Assembly (NCBI GenBank): GCA_963836145.1
Contig: CAWIIJ010000013.1
Span: 46,614-110,613, forward strand
Direction: 5' to 3'
Length of the DNA stretch: 64,000 nt
DNA from: Palsa-360 sp963836145
GTDB lineage: Bacteria > Acidobacteriota > Terriglobia > Acidiferrales > UBA7541
Positions within the stretch are counted from its first letter, which is position 1. Each line of letters opens with the position of its first letter. Of the stretch, positions 53,561-62,002 are shown one piece after another. The translations under genes and the position numbers were made by a program. Below the pieces are notes generated by a model that was not told the DNA's origin, made no database searches, and saw nothing but the letters and a program-made list of their open reading frames with translations.

Positions 53561-54304
53561 ATGGCAATTAATTCGCTGACAGCACTCGTTACTGGTGGAA
53601 CCAGCGGTATTGGCCGGGCCACCGCCGTTAAACTAGCCCAGCTTGGCGTCCACGTCATAGTCGTGGGCCGCAATGAAGAACGCGGCGAGAAGGCGGTTGC
53701 AGAAATCCGTTCAGCAGGAGGCAAAGCGGATTTTATTGCATCTGACCTTCACGACGCGTCGAACGCGCGCGATGTGGCGAAAAGGGCGGTAGAACTCGGA
53801 AGCGGCCACGTCGATATCTTGGTCAACAGTGCCGGGATCTTCCCGTTTGGCCCTACGGAACAAACCAAGGAAGAAGAATTTGACCGAGTTTACGCGCTCA
53901 ATGTCAAGGTGCCGTACTTCCTGGTCGCGGAACTTGCTCCGCTGATGGCAAAGAGGGGAAAAGGCGCCATTGTTAATATTTCGACGATGGTTGCCGACTA
54001 TGGGGCGTCCGGCACGAGCCTCTATGGTTCGAGCAAGGCCGCGATTAATTTGCTGACCAAGGTGTGGGCGGCTGAGTATGGTCCGCACGGCGTTCGCGTC
54101 AATGCGGTGAGTCCTGGACCTACGCGCACCGAAGGGACGGATGCAATGGGCGAGGGTCTCGAGCAATTAGCTGCTCAGGCACCCGCGGGACGTCCTGCGA
54201 CAGCGGACGAGATTGCGGAGGCGATTGTTTTTCTGGCGACGGATCGGTCGAGTTTCATTTATGGGGCAAAACTCGCCGTCGACGGCGGCCGCACCGCTGT
54301 CTGA
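53561..54304 (+). CDS. Short-chain dehydrogenase/reductase
   Basis: The protein has 247 residues from ATG 53561; GTG 53558 is an alternative. TGGTSGIG at residues 11-18 binds the cofactor, NSAGIFPFG is the NAG-like motif, IVNISTM has the catalytic Ser and YGSSKAA the Tyr and Lys. The acidic position after beta-2 is Arg (VVGRNEERG), which favours NADP. The C-terminal SFIYGAKLAVDGGRTAV is standard. Substrate unknown. Confidence 0.9.
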   Translation: MAINSLTALVTGGTSGIGRATAVKLAQLGVHVIVVGRNEERGEKAVAEIRSAGGKADFIASDLHDASNARDVAKRAVELGSGHVDILVNSAGIFPFGPTEQTKEEEFDRVYALNVKVPYFLVAELAPLMAKRGKGAIVNISTMVADYGASGTSLYGSSKAAINLLTKVWAAEYGPHGVRVNAVSPGPTRTEGTDAMGEGLEQLAAQAPAGRPATADEIAEAIVFLATDRSSFIYGAKLAVDGGRTAV

Positions 54305-54350
54305 AATGTCTTAGAGAATTCGGAAAAGGGGTGTCAGAGTACTCCTTCCA

Positions 54351-55187
54351 ATGCTCCTTCTCGTTACAAGCGCGTCGGGCACCAATGGGAATGGATTTGG
54401 CGCACTGCTTGCGTTTGAATTGAACGGAACGTTCAGCGGAACTTTCATTGAGGATGATCGCATCGCCGATCCGCGTGGCCTTGCCGTCGATCCAAAGGAA
54501 AATTTGCTGTTTCTAAACAGTGGGGCCGATCGCGTGTTAGCGATCTCCTCGGATGGACGGGTCGCTCGCGACACTGGCTGGATTGAAGGCCTGAATCCTG
54601 GCGGTGGGAATTTCGGCCCAGATGGCCGCTATTATGTCGGCTCGCGCAGCAGGCGCTCAATCGTCACCTTTTCGACCAGCCTCGATCGGCCCCCGGAACA
54701 TGTGTTGCCACCCAAAGTCGTGCCGTTTCCTCGAGGGTTTGCTTTCGGCCATGACGGCCGGCTGTTTCTCGCTTCAGGAATCGGTTCCGATGGCCAAGGC
54801 GATAACGCCATAGTGGCCTTCAGCCGAGCAACGCCCACGCAGCACTCTCGTTTGGTCGCGGATTCTGAACTGAGTCCGCTCGATCTGACTATCGCACCGA
54901 ACGGCAATATCGTTGTGTCTAGCGAGCATCCATTTGGCGCCGTAGACGCGGTGACGAGCATTCGGGAATACGATCCAGAGGATGGCTACTTGGTCCGAAT
55001 TTTTACTCCCAATGGCAAGGCTGAGTTCCGTAAACCGCGAGGCTTGCGATTTGCTCCGAATGGGGTGCTCTATTGCGTCGCCCGCGATGAGGTTGTTGGC
55101 TTCGATTTCGCGAGTGGCGATTGCCTGGGGGCTGTCGCGCGTTTGCCGCGATTAAATGGGCAAGCCTTGGAGTTTTTTCCGCGTTGA
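54351..55187 (+). CDS. NHL/SMP-30-like beta-propeller protein
   Basis: The protein has 278 residues. Repeating strands of the type DPRGLAVDPKENLLFLNSG, GNFGPDGRYYVGSRS, PRGFAFGHDGRLFLASG, LDLTIAPNGNIVVSSEH and PRGLRFAPNGVLYCVARD form a six-bladed-propeller pattern. No signal peptide was seen, so it is probably cytoplasmic unless the true start is upstream. It might be a lactonase-type enzyme or a binding scaffold. Confidence 0.75.
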   Translation: MLLLVTSASGTNGNGFGALLAFELNGTFSGTFIEDDRIADPRGLAVDPKENLLFLNSGADRVLAISSDGRVARDTGWIEGLNPGGGNFGPDGRYYVGSRSRRSIVTFSTSLDRPPEHVLPPKVVPFPRGFAFGHDGRLFLASGIGSDGQGDNAIVAFSRATPTQHSRLVADSELSPLDLTIAPNGNIVVSSEHPFGAVDAVTSIREYDPEDGYLVRIFTPNGKAEFRKPRGLRFAPNGVLYCVARDEVVGFDFASGDCLGAVARLPRLNGQALEFFPR

Positions 55188-55203
55188 GCCAGCTAGCTGA
55201 CTA

Positions 55204-56880
55204 CTATTCCTTCAGCACTTGATGTACGAACGAAATCGCGATCGATCCTTCGCCAACAGCCGAGGCAACACGCTTTACGTTGCCGCCACGCACATCTCCG
55301 ACAGCAAAAACGCTAGGCAATGTTGTTTCCAACAGGTATGGCCGGCGGCCGAGAAGCCAGTGCGCGTCGTGCAGTTCGTCCGCGGTCAAATCGGGACCGG
55401 TCTTGATGAAGCCTTTGCCATCGAGCACGACGCAACCGCCCAGCCAGTCTGTATTCGGGTCGGCTCCCGTCATGACAAACACGTGAGCAACGCTTTTCGT
55501 TTCGGTTTGATCCGTCTGATTGTTTCTCCAGGTGACGCGTTCCAGTTGGTTGTCGCCTTCAAGAGCGACAAGCTCTGTATGGGTGAGAAGGGTGATGTTG
55601 GGGGTTTGTTCGATACGACGGATGAGGTATTTCGACATCGTTTCCGCCAGTCCCGAGCCTCTGACGAGGATGTAAACCTGATTTGTGCTCTGGGAGAGGA
55701 ATACAGCCGCCTGTCCTGCGGAATTTCCGCCGCCGACCACGATTATGTCCTCGCCACCGCATAGCTGTGCCTCAATAAACGTCGCGCCGTAATAGATGCC
55801 AGCACCTTCAAAGCGGGACAGATTCTTGATCGGCAGCTTGCGGTACTTTGCTCCCGTAGCGATAACAACGGCTCGCGCCGAAATGCTTGCGCCGCCTTCT
55901 AACTTGACCGCATAAGGTCGACGATCACAGGTGAGGCGGGTACCGGTCGTCAGTAGCATCTGTGCACCGAACTTCTGTGCCTGTGTATATGCCCGGCCAG
56001 CGAGGTCGTTCCCCGAAATCCCGGTTGGAAAACCGAGGTAGTTTTCGATCCTTGAACTGGCGCCGGCCTGACCGCCGGGCGAGTAGGTCTCAAGCAGTAG
56101 GACATCAAGACCTTCCGATGCGCCATACACGGCTGCCGCCAGACCCGCCGGGCCCGCGCCGACGATAACCAGGTCGCGTACTTGGGTCTCATCCACGTCC
56201 TCGTTAAATCCAAGACAATTCGCAATCTCGCGATTCGTGGGATTACGCAGAACGATATTGCCGCGACAGATAAGCACTGGAGTGTCAGAGGCGGAGACAC
56301 GGAAATGAGCAAGAACACCTTCGACGTCGGCATCGCGTTCCAAGTCGATGTACGTGTACGGATGTCCATTACGCGTCAGAAATTCTTTGATCCGCAGCGT
56401 GTCGGCCGAATGACTTGAGCCTACCACCGTGGCATCCCCCATACCCTGCGCCACCAATTCAACGCGGCGCGAAATGAACGCCCCCATAACGATGTCGCTC
56501 AACTCTGCGTCCGTCTGTACTAAGGCAACAAGGCTCGCTCGCGGGATTTGGATGACCTCCGAATTTTCGCGAGCACGAATACGCGCGAACGCGCGACGGC
56601 CAGAAAGCGTGTTGATCTCGCCTGTGAATTGTCTCGGCCCCACGACGCGGATCAAAGTCTCCTGCGTAGTAAGTGAAGGCCGTACGATTTCGAGTTCACC
56701 AGATATAACTAGGAAAACGGGTATGTCTTTATCTCCGAGTTCTACCAATACTTCGCCGGAGCGCACTGAGCGAGCCGTCCCATGGGAAGCGAGGCGCTGC
56801 ATCTGAGCCTCGGTCAAGGTTGGAAAAATTCGCTCGGCACGGGCGACGGTCAGCGGAATTGATTCTCTCGATTCGGCCAT
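55204..56880 (-). CDS. Cyclic-nucleotide-binding domain fused to a thioredoxin-reductase-like flavoprotein
   Basis: The protein has 558 residues. Residues 15-140 form a cNMP-type domain (SGEVLVELGDKDIPVFLVIS, GEINTLSGRRAFARIRA). Residues 160-225 resemble a glutaredoxin-like module without CxxC (FLTRNGHPYTYIDLERD). From 236 comes the FAD site IVGAGPAGLAAAVYGASEG, then IENYLGFPTGISG and the NAD site VVGGGNSAGQAAVFLSQS. The redox CxxC that thioredoxin reductases carry just before the NAD site is replaced by YYGATF. The end VFAVGDVRGGNVKRVASAVG is standard. It is probably a regulated NAD(P)H oxidoreductase with an unknown acceptor. Confidence 0.85.
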   Translation of the reverse strand: MAESRESIPLTVARAERIFPTLTEAQMQRLASHGTARSVRSGEVLVELGDKDIPVFLVISGELEIVRPSLTTQETLIRVVGPRQFTGEINTLSGRRAFARIRARENSEVIQIPRASLVALVQTDAELSDIVMGAFISRRVELVAQGMGDATVVGSSHSADTLRIKEFLTRNGHPYTYIDLERDADVEGVLAHFRVSASDTPVLICRGNIVLRNPTNREIANCLGFNEDVDETQVRDLVIVGAGPAGLAAAVYGASEGLDVLLLETYSPGGQAGASSRIENYLGFPTGISGNDLAGRAYTQAQKFGAQMLLTTGTRLTCDRRPYAVKLEGGASISARAVVIATGAKYRKLPIKNLSRFEGAGIYYGATFIEAQLCGGEDIIVVGGGNSAGQAAVFLSQSTNQVYILVRGSGLAETMSKYLIRRIEQTPNITLLTHTELVALEGDNQLERVTWRNNQTDQTETKSVAHVFVMTGADPNTDWLGGCVVLDGKGFIKTGPDLTADELHDAHWLLGRRPYLLETTLPSVFAVGDVRGGNVKRVASAVGEGSIAISFVHQVLKE

Positions 56881-57658
56881 AGCAGCTTCCCCGGAGGAAC
56901 CTTTTTACCGTACCACGATCGTGAAGTACACAACACTCAGACCTGGGCAAAACCGCCATCGACAAACAGCTCCACTCCCGTGACGTAGCTGCTCTCATCC
57001 GATGCGAGAAACACCACAGCCCTAGCAACTTCGTCCGGCTGGCCAAACCTGCCGAGCGGGATTGCGCTGGCTACCGTCTTGCGCCGTTGCTCACCTGCGT
57101 CACCCGAGGCGAGCAAATCATTCAAGCCGGGCGTATCAATGGTTCCGGGGCTGATCGCGTTTACACGAATCCGCCGATGCTTGAGGTCTGTGGTCCAAGT
57201 TCGCGCAAAAGAGCGGATGGCAGCCTTCGTGGCACTGTAAACGCTATTCGCGGAGAGGCCTTTGCTGCCTACGACGGAAGCATTGAGAATGATTGACGCA
57301 CCGTCCGGCATCAGGGGAAGCGCCTTCTGAACTGTGAACAGTACCCCTTTGACGTTGACGTTGAAAATTGAATCGTAGAGATCCTCAGTAATATTTCCGA
57401 GGACTGCATATTTGGCAATTCCAGCATTCGCGAAGAGGATATCGAGCTTGCTTCTCTCGCCCTTGATCTGCGCGAATAGACGGTCGAGATCTTGTGCATT
57501 CGATACGTCACCCTGCACGCCGGTCACATTGCTGCAAATTTTCTGAACGGCAGTTGCGAGTTCTCGTTCCCGACGACCGGTGATATAAACGTGTGATCCC
57601 TCTCGTGCAAGGGCATTCGCGGCCGCTAGGCCGATCCCACTCGTGCCGCCTGTTACTA

Positions 57659-58777
57659 GTGTTCTGTTACATAAATAAGTGACACATGAGCTTTGGTATG
57701 GTACAAGGGCTCATGTTCACTGCGAAAGAGCCGTTTCGATTGCTTCCCGAGGAGCACACCCACTTGCAGCAACTGCTTCGATCCACGCGGGTTTCGGCGG
57801 GACTGGCCCGCCGCGCTCGGACCATGTTGCTGTTGGCCGACGGTGTGTCGCTGCGTCAGATCCAGACGCAGACCGGCATGAGTCCTCGCCGTACGTTGCA
57901 CTGGAAGAAACGCTGGCGGGAAAAGGGACTCGACGGCCTGCTGGATGCGCCGCGTGCCGGACGTCCCCGGAAGATGACCGGGGCCAAGGAGGCCGCCATC
58001 GTGGCTGCTACCCAAGCGTCTCCGCCGGGGCCGATCACTCACTGGTCCACTCGCCGTCTGGCGCGGCGCTGGGGCGTAAGCCACGTCACGGTCATGCGGG
58101 TCTGGCACAAGGTCGGGCTGCAACCGCACCGCTTGAAGCACTACATGGCCAGTCCCGATCCTGATTTTGAGGCCAAGGCGAAAGACATTCTTGGTCTGTA
58201 CCTGCATCCTCCGGAAAAAGCAGCGGTTTTCTGCATCGACGAGAAGACCGCCATTCAAGCGCTGGACCGCACGCAGCCCGCCTTGCCCCTGCGACCGGGA
58301 CACCCGGAACGACACACCGTCGAGTATGTGCGCCACGGAACGGTTTCGCTGTTCGCGGCCTTGGAGGTGCACAGCGGGAAGGTCCTCGGCCGTTGCGCGC
58401 CTCGCCACACCAGCCAAGCCTTCGTTGAGTTTCTGGATGAAACAGTGGCCACGCATCGACGCAAAACGATCCATGTGATCCTCGACAACCTCGCGGTTCA
58501 TAAAACCCCGGCGGTGAAAGCTTGGGCGAGGGCACATCCCAAGGTCCAATTCCACTTCACGCCCACCTACTCCTCCTGGCTGAATCAGGTGGAAATCTGG
58601 CTGGGCATGATCACGCGCGACTGCATCCGTCGCGGTATCTTTCACTCGGTCCCGGACCTGAGCCACCAAATCATGAACTACATCCGACTCTACAACCGAA
58701 CCGCCCAGCCCTTTCGCTGGACGTATTCCAACCCGAAGAAACGCATCCGTGTGGCACCTTCTTCGGTAACACGACAC
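57659..58777 (+). mobile_element. IS630-family insertion sequence 2 (1,119 bp)
   Basis: The left end reads GTGTTCTGTTAC and the right end, reverse-complemented, GTGTCGTGTTAC, so 10 of 12 bases match. TA lies on each side (57657-57658 and 58778-58779), within CTAG at both junctions. Excision with one TA restores the SDR gene exactly. It belongs to a different subgroup from the copy at 47910, judging by length, ends and transposase. Confidence 0.85.
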
Positions 58778-58780
58778 TAG
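57686..58780 (+). CDS. IS630-family transposase (intact)
   Basis: The protein has 364 residues. The N-terminal helix-turn-helix region reads LLLADGVSLRQIQTQTGMSP and the second one RRLARRWGVSHVTVMRVWHK. The DDE catalytic residues are in VFCIDEKTAIQALDR, VILDNLAVHKTPA and SSWLNQVEIWLGM. The stop codon TAG at 58778-58780 is made of the duplicated target TA and the first flanking G, so the element borrows its stop from the target site. No frame damage was found, so it could still be active. Confidence 0.9.
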   Translation: MSFGMVQGLMFTAKEPFRLLPEEHTHLQQLLRSTRVSAGLARRARTMLLLADGVSLRQIQTQTGMSPRRTLHWKKRWREKGLDGLLDAPRAGRPRKMTGAKEAAIVAATQASPPGPITHWSTRRLARRWGVSHVTVMRVWHKVGLQPHRLKHYMASPDPDFEAKAKDILGLYLHPPEKAAVFCIDEKTAIQALDRTQPALPLRPGHPERHTVEYVRHGTVSLFAALEVHSGKVLGRCAPRHTSQAFVEFLDETVATHRRKTIHVILDNLAVHKTPAVKAWARAHPKVQFHFTPTYSSWLNQVEIWLGMITRDCIRRGIFHSVPDLSHQIMNYIRLYNRTAQPFRWTYSNPKKRIRVAPSSVTRH

Positions 58781-58831
58781 TGATACCTTTCCGTCCAAAC
58801 TTGGCATTTGGTCACCCCAACTGTTCCTAGC

Positions 58832-59223
58832 TCAACCTGCCGCCTCGTACAAAAGGGCTTTCACTTTCTCGTCGAGGTTCCGCGCGACTGCTAGGGCTTC
58901 GGAATCTCGGTAGGGAGCCAGGAGACTAGCCATCTTGTCATACGAGATGTGTACTCCGTCAGGCCGTTCGTCCACGAGTACGGTGACGGGAGCATAGGAG
59001 CCGGCGTCCGGAACGCGCTTTGCCATTTCCTACATGATAGGCGGACCATGCGCGGCGCATCGCGGCCCGTCGTTTTGCGAATAACGGCCGCATGGTTCAG
59101 ACCGGTCTTGCCGAGCCCCTTGCGCACTGCGCTCTCGAATTCCACAAACGTCCGTACGGCCGCGTTGTTGTTCACCTCAAGCGCGCCGTTTTCGCAGTAC
59201 CGCTTTCGGCAGACTGTCGCCAT
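58832..59223 (-). pseudogene. Decayed copy of the DUF302 gene at 60644-61135
   Basis: The part FVEFESAVRKGLGKTGLN matches FPEFESTVREGLGKSGLM of the intact gene, followed by a small deletion and AVIRKTTGRDAPRMVRL. After a frame change the end reads RVPDAGSYAPVTVLVDERPD and then ISYDKMASLLAPYRDSEA, almost the same as the intact copy. The N-terminal quarter is missing. The frame of the DoxX gene runs into its beginning. Confidence 0.75.
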
Positions 59224-59645
59224 GAACCTTTAGCAGATCGCCAGGCGCCCGTAGACCAGAGCGCCCACGCAACAAGAGGGGGCTGAAAGAAGAGACGGAC
59301 GAGCCGCGCCGCATCGGTGTTCAGACCAAACGCAGCGCGGTGCTCGGTATATTGAGCGATGTTGCCGGGGAAGACCGCCACAAAAAAGAGCGCCACCATC
59401 AGTCCCACGTATGCTTTGTACCGATATAAGACCAGGAGGGACAATCCAAGCGTGATCTCTACGAAGCCCGAGAGAAAGACGACGAGATCGGGTTTCAAAG
59501 GACTCCACGGCGGGACCTGTGCCTGAAATTCCTGACGCGCGAACGTGAGATGGGACACGCCAGTGTAGACTAACATCAGGCCGAGAAGAATACGGCCAAA
59601 CATCTGTACTTTCGATGTCTTCGGGGCAGCTTCCAGAGTTCTCAT
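59172..59645 (-). CDS. DoxX-family membrane protein
   Basis: The protein has 157 residues with four membrane helices (FGRILLGLMLVYTGVSHLTF; LVVFLSGFVEITLGLSLLVL; AYVGLMVALFFVAVFPGNIA; LVRLFFQPPLVAWALWSTGA). The GVSHL and FPGNIAQY motifs fit DoxX relatives. The last 20 residues are basic and come from the decayed DUF302 copy, so the natural end of the protein may have been changed by that rearrangement. Function in oxidative or thiol metabolism has been proposed for relatives. Confidence 0.8.
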   Translation of the reverse strand: MRTLEAAPKTSKVQMFGRILLGLMLVYTGVSHLTFARQEFQAQVPPWSPLKPDLVVFLSGFVEITLGLSLLVLYRYKAYVGLMVALFFVAVFPGNIAQYTEHRAAFGLNTDAARLVRLFFQPPLVAWALWSTGAWRSAKGSWRQSAESGTAKTARLR

Positions 59646-59741
59646 CGTTAGTATCTCTTTATTTTAAGTGGTAATCCTTCCAACGATGTTGCCAACTGCA
59701 AAGTGCCCGTGGGTCGCAACGGACGCTGAGGGCCGCCAGAT

Positions 59742-60593
59742 TCAGCTTGCCGGCTTGATGGCTCGTGCCGAAAGCCACAGGACCGCCGGGTTCACGCGCT
59801 CGGGATAGATCGCAAGCATCTGGTTATATAGCTCCGACGCGGTCTGGGTATTGGCCGCGATCCTGTCGAAATCGCGAATGTATTTTCGCGTTTCTTCTAT
59901 GATATTCGGCGTGTCTACCGCGCCGGCCCTCTTGTGTCCGGCGACAACGGCAGTCGGCTTTAGAGACTCGATTGTGTCAAGCGCCGCGATCCAAGCCTTC
60001 CTTGTTTCAGCGTTTGACTCTCCGAGATGAAGATGAACATCGTTATAGGCGCTGTCGCCCGCGACGACAAGGCCGATCGAACGGGCGTGCAGGCAGGTCG
60101 TGTTGTCCGTATCGGTGTGGCCGAGGGGAACGCTCACGAGTTGTTCCCCTTCCAGCTCCATAACGCCCCCTTTGAGTTCATCCGCGACGACGAGCGTCGA
60201 ATCGATTTGTCCTGGAAACCTTGGTTTCCAATATCCGTTAACTACGGGCGCTGAGGCCTGCTTCTGCATGACGGCGATGACTTCCCGAGTTGCCATGAAT
60301 CGTGCCTTCGGAAATTTCTTCTGAATTGTGTTTACCCCGAAGAAATGATCGCCGTGGCCATGGGTCGCGTAGATCGTCGTCAGATTTTTGCCGCGGGCGG
60401 CGATCCAGTCGACAAGCTTCTGGTTTTGATCGATCGTGATCGCGGTATCCACCAGCACGGCATCGCGCTTGCCCGAGATAAGCGTTGAAGAAATTGGCGA
60501 CCATTTCATTTCGCTTGCGCCGGGCGGAAGGTCGCTAATGACCACCGGAATCTGGGCGCTGACAAAAACTTCCCACTGCAATCGATTGGTCAT
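59742..60593 (-). CDS. MBL-fold metallo-hydrolase
   Basis: The protein has 283 residues from ATG 60593, with GGAGG four bases upstream. YATHGHGDHFFGVNTI is the HxHxDH zinc motif. VPLGHTDTDNTTCLHA provides the next His, LVVAGDSAYNDVHLHL the bridging Asp, and VVAGHKRAGAVD the last His. There is no signal peptide. Similar proteins act as lactonases or thioesterases. It lies between the DoxX and DUF302 genes in a minus-strand run. Confidence 0.85.
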   Translation of the reverse strand: MTNRLQWEVFVSAQIPVVISDLPPGASEMKWSPISSTLISGKRDAVLVDTAITIDQNQKLVDWIAARGKNLTTIYATHGHGDHFFGVNTIQKKFPKARFMATREVIAVMQKQASAPVVNGYWKPRFPGQIDSTLVVADELKGGVMELEGEQLVSVPLGHTDTDNTTCLHARSIGLVVAGDSAYNDVHLHLGESNAETRKAWIAALDTIESLKPTAVVAGHKRAGAVDTPNIIEETRKYIRDFDRIAANTQTASELYNQMLAIYPERVNPAVLWLSARAIKPAS

Positions 60594-60643
60594 CACTCCT
60601 CCTCAATTTCCCGGCTTTGCATCGGCGGCGCAGGGATGTTGGC

Positions 60644-61135
60644 TCAACCTGCCGCCTCCGACAAAAGGGTCTCGACTTTCTTGTCGAGATCCCGCGCGAC
60701 CGCGAGCGCATCGGAATTCCGATAGGGAGCCAGCAGACTGACCATCCTGTCGTAGGAGATGTGGACGCCGTCAGAGCGTTCGTCGACGAGTACCGTGACG
60801 GGAGCATAGGACCCTGCGTCCGGAACGTGCCTTGCCATTTGCTGCATGATGAGCGGATTACCCATGATGAGCCGGGCCATTCTGGGTTTATCGCCACCGG
60901 TCGCTTTCCTTATGACGGAGCCATGGTCGAGTTCCATGAAGAGCATCAGGCCACTCTTACCCAGCCCTTCCCGAACCGTGCTTTCAAACTCGGGAAACGT
61001 CCGTGCGGCTGCCGTTGTTTTCGCAAACTCAACCATGTCCGGATGGCCGACAGCTGCTTTAATCGCGGCTAATATGTTGTCGAATGGTCGGGATGAGGTC
61101 AGGCTGAAACGCTCGACCTCAACCGTGGCTATCAT
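60644..61135 (-). CDS. DUF302-family protein
   Basis: The protein has 163 residues. ATG 61135 is the start because it overlaps the stop of the preceding gene (ATGA), which suggests translational coupling; codons further upstream lie inside that gene. The text PFDNILAAIKAAVGHPDM, then GLMLFMELDHGSVIRKATGG and PLIMQQMARHVPDAGSYAPV, then VLVDERSDGVHISYDRM is typical of the DUF302 fold, two swapped beta-alpha units of unknown function. A damaged paralogue lies at 58832-59223. Confidence 0.8.
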   Translation of the reverse strand: MIATVEVERFSLTSSRPFDNILAAIKAAVGHPDMVEFAKTTAAARTFPEFESTVREGLGKSGLMLFMELDHGSVIRKATGGDKPRMARLIMGNPLIMQQMARHVPDAGSYAPVTVLVDERSDGVHISYDRMVSLLAPYRNSDALAVARDLDKKVETLLSEAAG

Positions 61136-61989
61136 CGCGACCCACTTTTCTTTTCCGTATCGCCGAGCGTGCCGAGAACCTCGGGCCAATTTTTTTCGAA
61201 GGCGGCGTCACGTTGCAGCCCGCGTTCCAGCACGGCTCCAATGCGGCGCTGGGCTTCGGGCCACGTTAGTGCTGTACCAAACGAAGTGAAGGCGTCGAGG
61301 AGCCGATCGGATGGTGGCAACGAGACCTGGTTGACCAGATTCTTCGCCGCTATGAGAGCACGCCGATCAAACGACGCGATCCGTCGCGCGAGGGCGTCGA
61401 CGAAGCCGTCCAGTTCGGAGTCTGGAAGTGAACGGTTAACGTAACCGTATCGTTCCGCTGTATCGCCATTGAAATCGTTGGCGCTCAGAACGATTTCGAG
61501 CGCCCGCCCGCGTCCCACCAGATGGGGAAGGCGCTCTGTACCTCCGCCGCCGGGATGCAGCCCGACCCCGAGTTCGGGGTGACCCAGTTTCGTGTTCTCG
61601 CGCGAGGCGAAGCGCATGTCGCAGGCAAGGACGAACTCGCTGCTTACACCGCGCACGCAGCCCCGGATTCTTGCAAGGCTGACGACCGGCGCCCTCGTTA
61701 GGCGCACGAACGTGTCCATCAGAATAGGCAAGCCCGTGGGGCCGATGGCGCTCATGACGTTTCCGAGCCTGCCCGTCAGATCGAAGTGCGACAGGTAGAA
61801 GTCCGGAAGCGCGCTTTCGAAAACAACCACACGCAGAGTCTGCGTCGTCTCCATGCGGACAAGAAGGTCCTGGAGGGCCTGGAAGACATCTCCGTCGACG
61901 ACATTGAAGGGCGGATAATCGAATATGGCTCTCCAGTACCCAGGCGTTTCCTCGATCACCTGCATTGGTGACGCATTCGATTTTGCCAC
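61132..61989 (-). CDS. Enoyl-CoA hydratase/isomerase family protein
   Basis: The protein has 285 residues, starting at GTG 61989. AAAGGAGG sits seven bases before this GTG; a TTG at 62013 would put that signal inside the gene. The crotonase pattern is present: RVVVFESALPDFYLSHFDLT, RAPVVSLARIRGCVRGVSSE and HPELGVGLHPGGGGTERLPH, with the Glu of HPELG at the second acidic position. The oxyanion region GCVRGVSSEF differs from true hydratases (G-A-G-xE). Substrate unknown. It is followed by a coupled DUF302 gene. Confidence 0.85.
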   Translation of the reverse strand: MAKSNASPMQVIEETPGYWRAIFDYPPFNVVDGDVFQALQDLLVRMETTQTLRVVVFESALPDFYLSHFDLTGRLGNVMSAIGPTGLPILMDTFVRLTRAPVVSLARIRGCVRGVSSEFVLACDMRFASRENTKLGHPELGVGLHPGGGGTERLPHLVGRGRALEIVLSANDFNGDTAERYGYVNRSLPDSELDGFVDALARRIASFDRRALIAAKNLVNQVSLPPSDRLLDAFTSFGTALTWPEAQRRIGAVLERGLQRDAAFEKNWPEVLGTLGDTEKKSGSR

Positions 61990-62002
61990 GATTCTTCCTC
62001 CT

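Larger units (their letters stand above)
56937..58807 (-). pseudogene. Short-chain dehydrogenase gene split by an IS630 element
   Basis: The first ten codons lie at 58807-58778 (MPSLDGKVSL) and the remainder at 57656-56937. Joining them across the duplicated TA gives CTA GTA ACA, that is SLVTGGTSGIG, and an uninterrupted 249-residue SDR. Its NAG motif is FANAGIAKY and its active site ASVVGSKG with YSATKAA. The C-terminal SSYVTGVELFVDGGFAQV is intact. As it stands, translation from the start codon runs into the IS, so the enzyme is lost unless a later internal start is used. Confidence 0.85.

Noticed and set aside
57656..58807. A 383-codon minus-strand open frame starting MPSLDGKVSL
   Set aside because: Its first ten codons are the real SDR start, but the rest is the antisense of the IS630 transposase. 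It is a chimera made by the insertion, not a gene.
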